Assembly: GCA_005784505.1 (NCBI GenBank)
Contig: VCAZ01000017.1
Coordinates: 1,920,572 to 1,984,571, forward strand
Direction: 5' to 3'
DNA length: 64,000 nucleotides
Source: Bagarius yarrelli
Taxonomy: Eukaryota > Chordata > Actinopteri > Siluriformes > Sisoridae
Shown: in pieces, positions 48,651 to 64,000 of the stretch
How positions within the stretch are numbered: position 1 is the first letter of the stretch
Layout: each line of letters starts with the position of its first letter
Translations under genes and position numbers: made by a program
Notes under the pieces: model-generated
The model's database searches: none
What the model saw: the letters and a program-made list of their open reading frames with translations, nothing else
Told to the model about the DNA's origin: nothing

Positions 48651-51594
48651 ACACAGAAATGTCATTTTTAAACTGTGTATTAGTTTGTTTGCATGCCAGT
48701 TTGGGCCAACAAAAATTTATATTCAGTTTATAGAATTTACTTCAAAGTTCTAAATTATTTAATACATTTCTGTTACGTTTCCAACTTGAAATATTTGCAC
48801 AATTCCCATAGAAAGTTTCCGAATATTTACTGGAAATATTCCACCCCTTTTAGCTAGTGAATTGTCCGTTTAGAGACTTGCATGCCAGCCTTTTTTGTGT
48901 ACACTTTGACATGGCCAGAAATCAGCCAGAAAGGCATTTTCAAAAGGATACGTTTAAAACAGTGTCTGGTGAAAGGCAAGGAGTGGTTAGTGCAGGCTTT
49001 GCCATTCACTTGGGCAACACACAGTCCTGAATCTGAGCTGCCTGTAGAACTGTATAGCAAAACAAACACATCCAATAAGTAACACAGTAACATTTAACTG
49101 ATAAGTCACGTGTGAAATGAGTGTATACTGTACCAGTAGTAAACCCATTTATTAGGGTATGATATTACAATACCACCAAGAAACCTGTTTCTACAAAACA
49201 CAGTATTCATTTGTGTTACATTTTTAAAGCCAATTCTTTTTAACTCAAACTTTTACATATTCTTTCTTGCTTTTGCAAAGTTATATCCTCAAATGCTTTC
49301 AGTACTATTGGAGATTATCTACTAAATTCACACTAACGTGTTTAAACCCGGTATTATAACTGCCCTCACCCACCATTCATAAGGTGATCTTGGTTGTGTA
49401 TTTACCTTGAGGTGGCTGAAAATTCAGCTTGACGCTGTTGAATTATTTGAGCAGTGTGATCAGGGTCATGTGTGGCTGCCTGAATTAAAGCATCACGGAG
49501 ACTATTCTGGGACTTTTTCTCTCTCCTGAAGTCTTTTTCCTCCCTACGCAAGTGTCTGTGCCTTTGTCTCAGATAGCTGCAAATCCCCACCAGCCGTTCC
49601 CCACGAGTACCAGAACAGACAGCCCTGTTGGACAGGACAAACACAGGTTTAATACTGATTAAATGAGTAGCAAGGTCTCTAGTAATACAAACATGCGGTG
49701 ATCTGAACCACCTATATTTAGTCTTTTGAAAATACTGGCTATAGACAAGCAAGCATTTCTTTACTTTTAGGTTCATGGATAGAACTGCAGCAATCATGAA
49801 ACATTTTTAGAGGGCGGGGCTTTTAGGTGCTATCAATTAATAATATGTTGGCTAGAGATAAGCATAAATTACACAAATCTGTCAACTGACAGAACAAAAA
49901 CAATACAAATGCTCTGTTCACTGGTTAGTATTTACAGGGCCAGTCCTAAACAGTATGTTATTCGGAAGCCGCTCTGTGCCACAAATATGACTAATGTTTG
50001 TCAATCCTTGATTATTTGCACACTATAAATCTAACACATGTATTATCAGTTTTATTTGTTGTAACTGTGTTGCTTACATCATACTAATGTTTTTACCCTT
50101 TTACGCAACCTGCATGCCGTTAACATAAAATTGTGGGGTTTTATATTTAATATTGTATATCACAGTGTCTTGACATCATTTGTATAAAAATAATTGTATA
50201 TTAAAAATGTACTCTTGTGGGACCCCCTGGTGCCACAAGGTCCACCAGCAGCCGCTTAGTGCTTATGCCTTGGACCAGATCTGAGTAAAAAAATTTGAAA
50301 AAAAAAAAACAATCGTACCTGTCCATTTGTCTGGTTACATTTTAATAACATTTAATTTAAAACACTAACCAGTCCCAATATTTTTCTTGATAAGCCATTA
50401 GTAGACAACTAATCACTATCAATGCAGCTATCTACAGTAAAATGTCCCACCGTTTGTCTGGTGGTCTCCAATACTTTGACGAGGTCACTTTTCCCACTTG
50501 ACTCTCATCCTCCTCTCCACTGTCCTCAGACCAGTTCAGTTCTGCAATAGAAACTGTAAGTAAAGATTAAAGTTTACATAAATAATTGATGGCAAGGTAC
50601 AACTCAACAGTTACACACCAAAATGAGGCTTAAGATCTTCATGCTTTCTTCTCTGCTGCTCTATTAGCCGGTGAAGCTGCAACAAGCATGGAGCCTGATG
50701 TTGTACTGGTGCTCTAATCTCCTTTGCTGGGCCCATCCATGTGCTTGCACTGCTTGGAGTTGGAGGTACAACTCTCTGGATAATAAGTTCTGGGTGTATC
50801 TCTGGCTTGGGATTTGTGGGGATCAAGGTTTGTTGAACCGTCTGAGCAGGAGCCGTTGTGCAAACTGGCCCTGATTTACGTTTTGGATGTTGTGAGATGG
50901 ATATCAGAGGGGATTTGGATACTAAAGGAGCTTGTGGGGTTACGACCGGCTGCTGTGAATGTAGAGGGATGGATTGTGGGATGATGGCTGGTACTGCGGT
51001 GTGATCTTTATGCCTCTGTTTAGGATTAATCAAACGGTTAGCAACTTTCTTTCCCAAGCTTTCTTTCTTTGCTTTATCAATCTTAAAGAAGGCATATGGG
51101 TCCAACGGAAGCAGACGAGTAAGAGAGGTGGGTGAAGTCGGGAGTAAGTGGTCCAAGTCATTAGAAGCTTTCAGAGCCAAAGAGGGAACGGTGATGTTAA
51201 GGGCCAGACAGTCGAGAGTGTCTTGCTTCTTTTTTCTCTCCTTCTTTGGCAAAACACCCATAACTTGCAGGTGACTGCTGCAATATCTAATGTGAAATAA
51301 TCAATAGTACAACACAAATTTACATATATATATTCAAATATTAACATATTGTAGTTATAGAATAGGAAATACACACTTGCGGTCCTGGGTCTTGGGGATG
51401 GGGTTGGTGCAGCGTTGGCTGTTGTACTTGGCTACATATTCGCACTGCCTGAAAGGGGCGCTCCTGTCTTCCAAAACATGCCGAATACAGAAAGCGTAGC
51501 CGTTAAGCCGGCGCTGTTTGCAGAGCTTTGGGCTGTATGAACACAGAGGCTTGTGGTCCACCTCCGAATAGTGAATATGTTTCCCTTCATACAT
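46264..51594 (-). CDS. ino80d: INO80 complex subunit D
   Basis: Coding exons, 5' to 3' on the minus strand: 51594-51377, 51286-50619, 50541-50451, 49624-49406, 49049-48952, 47919-47786, 47652-47420, 47349-47192 and 46973-46264. All junctions are GT-AG with consistent phases, giving 842 aa (human about 1027). The product is a nuclear accessory subunit of the INO80 ATP-dependent chromatin remodeller. The N-terminus has the INO80D/KANSL2-type Cys/His module (C18, C25, C36, H39, C51, C62, C75, H78). A second such module lies at about 405-476, ending in a conserved HQTPLCQEHAKKM block. Residues 477-540 are Gln/Lys/Arg-rich (possible nuclear localisation). An acidic DELPDDI...DLQDFD stretch follows at about 560-606, then a Ser/Thr/Pro-rich tail. 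The start is the family-typical MYEGKHIH. The shorter length comes from the linker and tail, not from a break. Confidence 0.94.
48618..48656. repeat. (CA)n tract in ino80d intron 5
   Basis: A short CT then CA microsatellite between ino80d coding exons 5 and 6. A degraded repeat with ends at about 48240 and 48860 (GGTTGCAAAAGG...GAAAATTTCC-type) surrounds it. Confidence 0.8.
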
Positions 51595-51623
51595 CCCAGG
51601 GCTGAGACTCTCTGAAACATCAG
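51595..51623 (-). other. ino80d: ino80d 5' UTR part of the first coding exon
   Basis: A clear acceptor (tttgtccttcag) precedes position 51623 on the minus strand, so the start codon exon carries about 29 bases of 5' UTR and a non-coding exon must lie further upstream. Confidence 0.6.
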
Positions 51624-51702
51624 CTGAAGGACAAATATCTGGTTACAACCTTTTATAAAGACCCAAAACATATCTGAGTAACTAGTTAATACTGTACATA
51701 CT

Positions 51703-51848
51703 GGAGAAAGTGAAAGCGCAGTGGTTAAGGTGTTGGACTACTAATTGGAAGATCGGAGTTCGATTTCCTACCATTGTTGGCTCCCTGAGCAAGGCCCTTA
51801 ATTGCTTAGTTACATAAAAGAGATGAAAGCCAAATGCCGTAAATGTAA
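51703..51848 (+). mobile_element. SINE family A copy in ino80d intron 1
   Basis: Head GCGCAGTGGTTAAGGTGTTG, B box GGAGTTCGATTTCC and tail GCCAAATGCCGTAAATGTAA. It lies antisense to ino80d, about 80 bases upstream of its second exon. Confidence 0.75.
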
Positions 51849-52180
51849 TTATGTTTTTTATTAGTAATTTCATTTACAGTACTATGTAAATGATGCACCA
51901 TAATAATGGTACCAATCTGGCAACCAGGAAAGTATGATTAACTGTTCCATGTCTTAAACAGCGGATAGTGTTTATTTAAAAAGGATGCAAATACTTATTA
52001 ATTATTGGTCATGAATTTTTAAAACTGTCAACATGAATTAAAAATAGATGATGTCCGGTGAAATAGTTCAATTGGGTTTTAATAAACCTCAAAAATCTCT
52101 GATGTATCTGTATATAAAACTGGTTTTAATTAGAAGACAAAGCAAAAAGGGTCCAAGTTTTTTTCCCCCCATTTCTTTTA

Positions 52181-52470
52181 TTCATTCATTCATCTTCTAT
52201 ACCCGCTAATTCGGGGTCACTGGCATCTGCTGGAGTCTATCGCAGCCGTCTCTAAAAGGGCAAAAAGCAGGAGGGGTACACCCTGAACAGGTCACCAGTC
52301 CATCAAATGGGCCACAATCTATGGGCAATTTAGAATGATTATTGAATCAACCTAACATGCATGTTTTTGGACTGTGGAAGGAAACCAGAGAACCCGGAGT
52401 AAACCCACTCAAGCACAGGGAGAACATGTAAACTCGAACCCGGGCCTTGCTGTGAGCCACCGTGCTGCCC
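52181..52470 (-). mobile_element. SINE-like family B, near complete
   Basis: Reverse copy: starts on + with (ATTC)n and GCTAATTCGGGGTCACTGG, ends with the head GTGAGCCACCGTGCTGCCC. Located in the first ino80d intron. Confidence 0.75.
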
Positions 52471-52527
52471 CTTTCCTCATTTCGCATGTCAATAATGAAT
52501 AATCAAACACCAGTCACATCCACACCT

Positions 52528-52530
<3 letters not shown>

Positions 52531-52578
<48 letters not shown>

Positions 52579-52580
52579 AA

Positions 52581-52612
<32 letters not shown>
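52531..52612. repeat. (TG)n, poly-A and (AG)n tracts
   Basis: TG run, then A-rich DNA, then AG run, followed by (ATC)n at 52613-52629. Within ino80d intron 1. Confidence 0.9.
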
Positions 52613-52613
<1 letters not shown>

Positions 52614-53364
52614 TCATCATCATCATCATAGTGCATGCAATAAAAGACTAACACATTCTCTTTACAAACTACATTTAGAGTTAAAAAGAAAAATGTGTTT
52701 TGCCAGGGTGGAGTTAAAATACTTATCAGGATGAAAAGCGAATTTAGGAATGAAAAAAGGACAAGAAATCTAGGAAATATTCAATGCTGAGAGGAATCCT
52801 ATGAAATACACATGTGATCATTGCGGTTTCTTTTAATTGCATTTTGGTCATGCAGATGTTTTAAGCAAACGAAGAGATCAGTCCTAGAATGTTAAAGAGT
52901 AAGACGCAGGTTTTAGATGCAAAACGTGTAAGGGGATGGTGGCCAAATCTTCCCGCCTCCTGCTCTATCTCACACTCGGGTCGTGTTATCAGTTACTTAA
53001 GAGGCCAGGATTAGAAGAGACGCTTAAAGTAGCGCGCGCGGTCACCATTCGATCATTTTGCTACGGATGAAAGACGTCCGGGAGGAAACAAACTAATCAG
53101 CTGGTTAGGAGGAATAAAATAAACACAAAAAAATATATATATTATATTAACGAATTTCATCCCTTGGAAATTGATTGTATTGTGGTATCTTAGTCAGTAT
53201 TTTTGCCACGCAATATAAATTAAAAACATACCCGTTAAAAAAAATCTCAAATTTAATTTTTTTTTATTCATTTGCACAATTTTGTTTAGTTGTGATTATT
53301 ATATTTAGTTCAACCAGATGACTTTTTGGTCGGTTGTGTTTTTAAAAGCGAGATTTGTAGTTAC

Positions 53365-53760
53365 CGTGGGGCCTACGGAATCCTCCCGAGTCGCGTATCG
53401 AGCAATCCGCTTCGCCTCACACTTCCGCGGCCTTTCTATTACTCCCACTCCCGTGCTGCGCCAGCTGCTCGCTTCCTGTTTTAGCTTAGCACGCTAGCGT
53501 TAGCGTTAGCCGGACAAGCCTTGCCTTTTCACCCGCTATCGACGGCTATAACGAGTGACCGGCTCAATCCCGAGGCGTATTTCCCGCTTATATCCCGCGA
53601 TGGTCTTGTTTTCGTTCCAGCACGCAGCTTTAGACAAAAATCGCGCTTGTTTGGATGTCGGTTATTTCGATAAAAAGTGCGCGTATACATGGAGCACAGG
53701 GTGTTGGTTTGGTCGCCGGATCGAGGCTTCTTACAGCACTACTACAGGCACCGGGGGGAC
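53365..53760 (-). promoter_or_regulatory. ino80d: CpG-rich ino80d promoter with predicted non-coding first exon
   Basis: A GC/CpG-rich island in AT-rich surroundings. On the minus strand a strong donor (ACG/gtaact) ends a predicted exon at 53365, and ETS-type sites (ACAGGAAGCG near 53470, GCGGAAGTG near 53430) lie just upstream, as in many TATA-less housekeeping promoters. Joining this donor to the acceptor before 51623 gives a 1.7 kb first intron. The + strand ORF at 53555-53764 in this island is judged accidental. The transcription start is not determined. Confidence 0.5.
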
Positions 53761-53769
53761 ATGACAACA

Positions 53770-54590
53770 GGCGACAGTGCAACAACAACCTCCGCAACCA
53801 TTTTGGAATTTAACTTTGTGTGTTTGTCTTTATTCTAAAGACACTTTGAGCTGAAACTCGAATAAAGAGTTTGTAGGGGTTGTGTTAGAAGTGCACACAC
53901 AGGAACTTTTACTCGATTTGACTTTCCTGGTCATTGATGTTAAAAAAAAAAACTTGAACGGGATCTCCCTCAGGTCTTCCCCGGCTGCCTCTTCATCACA
54001 CGCCTCATTCAAGCTTTTAAGTGATATCCTGAACTTGACTTTAATAAGCAATCACAAACAAATCCGAATAAACTGTGACAATGATGCCCATTAATAACTA
54101 CATTATAACAGATTTATACTATGCAGGTAAAATAATAATAAAAAAAAAGGCAAAATCACTAAAGCTTGTACATGCTTCAACGTTGAAAGTCTAGGAGAGG
54201 ATGCCCCCTATCCACCTCCAGACAACAGAATTAAGTGCTACAATTAATGCAGGTCCCCCCTTTTGCACTGTCACCACAAATAAAACAAACATACAAAAAT
54301 CAAATCACGTCTAACATGACCAATGAGACGCGAACAATCGTACACATCAGCGTGTCAGCGAAATAATTATATGACTTAATTATAATCTACATCATACAAC
54401 TTTATTTATTAAGAGCTTTAGATAACAAAGCAGTTTTTCCTCGATGTCAATGTGGGAACAAAATGTGTACAACACTCATTTTAGCACATTTTAAATAGAA
54501 GCAAGATTTAAGCAGATGGATCCAGATGTGGGCTGAATTTTTTTTTTTTTTTTTTTTTAAATTGACGGTAGCAGACAGATGTGCACGTTT
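53770..54590. other. Gap between the ino80d promoter island and the ndufs1 stop
   Basis: About 820 bases of mostly AT-rich DNA, including the ndufs1 3' UTR and possible polyA signals and a T20-type run at about 54539-54558. No gene or named repeat was seen. Confidence 0.6.
54401..54406 (-). terminator. Candidate ndufs1 polyadenylation signal
   Basis: AATAAA on the minus strand about 190 bases after the ndufs1 stop at 54591. It is part of a TTTATTTATT run on +. A second candidate is at 53829-53834, close to the ino80d promoter island. Confidence 0.4.
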
Positions 54591-62177
<7,587 letters not shown>

Positions 62178-62181
62178 GACG

Positions 62182-63868
62182 CTGCCAGAAGAGAAAAAAA
62201 TAAAAAAATAATAAGACAATTTTTTTATATAGCCCAGCCAGCATGTATAATACAATAAAATACACACATTAGGGATCAAACACAACATTATCGGTTATTA
62301 TTAGAACAATTATTAGAAATTATAAGGAATTTGTTGGCTGAAAAGATTAACTAAAGTATTCGACAATGTCTACAATTAAATTGTACTTCTTTTATCCCAA
62401 AGCAAACAATAAAAAGCTGTAGCTGTAACTTTATCTGAGCTTTTACACGACAGCAGAATTTGCTTGTAGTTTTGCTCATATTCAACTAATTCAGCTTTTA
62501 ACACTCCAAGTGTGCGTCTTCCTAGATTAAGCTCGAATTGCGGTCGTGCTACAGCGCCACACTGGTCAAACTACGCTATTGCATGAGCATGAGAGCATAC
62601 AGGATCAATCGACAATTCGACAAGAAAAACATTCGTCCATGATGTCGACTAAATGTTTCAGCCTTAGATAAAATAAATATAAAGAGAACTTCTCATTCCA
62701 TAAACCGCTGGCTGAACCTCTGATGCATACAGCACGCTCAGCTGTGTCACTTCCGGAGTTTTGATCTCGTCCTCTGATTGGTTAAAGTGTATATAATTTT
62801 CGATAGACGTGTGTGTCACATAGTTTAACTGTCCGCCTGGAAACAAGAAGCAAGCTGTTGTGTTTACATCGGTGGCAATTAATTAATCAAGATAAATGCT
62901 GCATTTGTAAAAAGTGTGTGAGGTTCACAGTTATTGCAGGGGCACAAAACGAAACGTCATTGGTTGTTTAACCTGTCAGTCACAAGCGGCCAAAATTCCT
63001 AGACCTTCTTCTTCCGCCAATCTAAAAGGTCCAACTATGCAAGACTCTTAAGACCCTGATCTGGGATTTAAGCATAAAACTGGTAGAAGATCCGAACATA
63101 CATTGCTATAAAGAAAGTATTTTGTTTGTTTTTACTTATTCAAATGTCTTATTTTCTTTCCTGTCATTTTATTTACTTCCTGTTAAAAATATGAGCCATG
63201 ATTTGATTTGATTTCTATTGAAAAAGCAAAAATACTAAAAAAAAAAAATACTGTTTAATATTACATTTTTTTTAGAAGTTATTTTAATTCTTTAAACATT
63301 TCGGTCTAGAAATAAACGTTAACGTTCTGGAATATAAAAACAATACTGCAATTACATTTACAGCTTTAGCAGACGCCCTTATTTACAGCGACTCCTACAT
63401 TTATCTCCTTTATACAACTGAGCAATTATAAGTTAAGGGCCTTCGCTTAGGGGCCCAACAGTGGTAACTTGGTGGTGCTGGGACTCGAACCCCAATCCTC
63501 CAATTAGCAGCCCAACACCTTAACCAACTGAATGAAGTGCTTTTGATGCTGTGTGTCAAATAACTACGACGCAAAATGCACATCAATATCGATCTAAAAT
63601 TCCAACAATAAATTAAAATGTGCATTTTAACTGTAAACTGTTCTAAAATCATTTAAACAATTTCCAGTCCCGCTGTGTTGACGTTTCAGAACAGCTAATG
63701 CTAAAAAGCTAAACCGCTGGTCAAACCAAGGACAGAGGGAACATGTCGTCAGTATACACAGTGCACTTCTAAAAGCACGCATGTAATTTCTCTAAATTAT
63801 ATTAAATATAACTATAAGTGAGCTATTAGTTAGTTAAAAAAATTACATCGAATAATAATGTATCTTAC
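62182..63868 (-). other. ndufs1: Predicted ndufs1 first intron
   Basis: Contains the SINE at 63350-63528 and otherwise AT-rich DNA, with CCAAT and ETS-like words near 62750 and 62960 that could mark alternative starts. No snoRNA or other gene was recognised. Confidence 0.4.
63350..63528 (-). mobile_element. SINE family A copy, well preserved
   Basis: On +: GCAGACGCCCTTATTTACAG, AGGGGCCCAACAGTGG and GGACTCGAACCCC (B box). Probably in the first ndufs1 intron. Confidence 0.8.
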
Positions 63869-63995
63869 CCTGACGCTATTTGGCCTTCTGGACCAGAACA
63901 GCGCAACCGTAATGCATTTATGAAGGAGTTTTCAACGAGATTTTAATTCCCTATCTGTATTCCGACTTATCCTGTATTCGGTATGATGATTGGAT
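63869..63995 (-). promoter_or_regulatory. ndufs1: Predicted ndufs1 non-coding first exon and CCAAT promoter
   Basis: The ndufs1 ATG exon starts after an acceptor (cttctggcag) only four bases before the ATG, so an upstream non-coding exon is required. On the minus strand a strong donor (gtaagata) follows an exon ending at 63869, and a CCAAT box lies near 63985. This fits a short first exon and a 1.7 kb first intron. Alternative start regions with CCAAT and ETS-like motifs exist near 62750 and 62960. Confidence 0.4.
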
Positions 63996-64000
63996 AGACC

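Noticed and set aside
53555..53764. 69-codon + strand ORF in the CpG island
   Set aside because: The island is better explained as the ino80d promoter and leader on the opposite strand. The ORF has no family match and GC-rich DNA lacks stops.

Overview
This is nuclear DNA from a vertebrate, almost certainly a ray-finned (teleost) fish. The coding exons are GT-AG spliced and match vertebrate gene families. The non-coding DNA is AT-rich and packed with fish-type repeats: tRNA-headed SINEs, Tc1/mariner and hAT-like remnants, DIRS-like fragments and many long microsatellites. The repeat style suggests an ostariophysan such as a catfish, but that is inference and the species cannot be fixed from sequence alone.

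Three protein genes are well supported. (1) kcnj3 (GIRK1/Kir3.1), + strand, three coding exons (14289-14957, 17621-17837, 33373-34088), 533 aa, with a 15.5 kb second intron full of repeats. (2) ino80d (INO80 complex subunit D), - strand, nine coding exons between 51594 and 46264, 842 aa, with a probable non-coding first exon near 53.4 kb. (3) ndufs1 (75-kDa Fe-S subunit of respiratory complex I), - strand, 18 coding exons between 62177 and 54591, 733 aa, with all N1b, N5 and N4 cluster ligands present and a probable non-coding first exon at about 63.87 kb. I followed reading phase through every splice junction of all three genes and found no frameshift or premature stop.

Layout: 1-14288 is a repeat-rich flank without a recognisable gene; 14289-34088 is kcnj3; 34089 to about 45.1 kb is intergenic, with a microsatellite island at 39.9-42.3 kb and a promoter-like or retroelement-derived patch at 42.0-42.8 kb; about 45.1-53.5 kb is ino80d; about 54.4-63.9 kb is ndufs1. 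ino80d and ndufs1 are tandem on one strand, as in human 2q33. kcnj3 lies far from them in human (2q24), so the kcnj3-ino80d junction is lineage-specific.

The genes are not functionally linked: one is a neuronal/cardiac ion channel, one a chromatin remodelling subunit and one a mitochondrial enzyme. I found no evidence of a new multi-gene system. The best leads are structural: a near-perfect mariner-type inverted-repeat element, a 64-nt poly-T next to an ndufs1 splice acceptor, an inverted-repeat element inside the probable kcnj3 3' UTR, nested retroelements, two DIRS-like promoter remnants, and an unassigned 43-codon ORF with a lipidation-type start.
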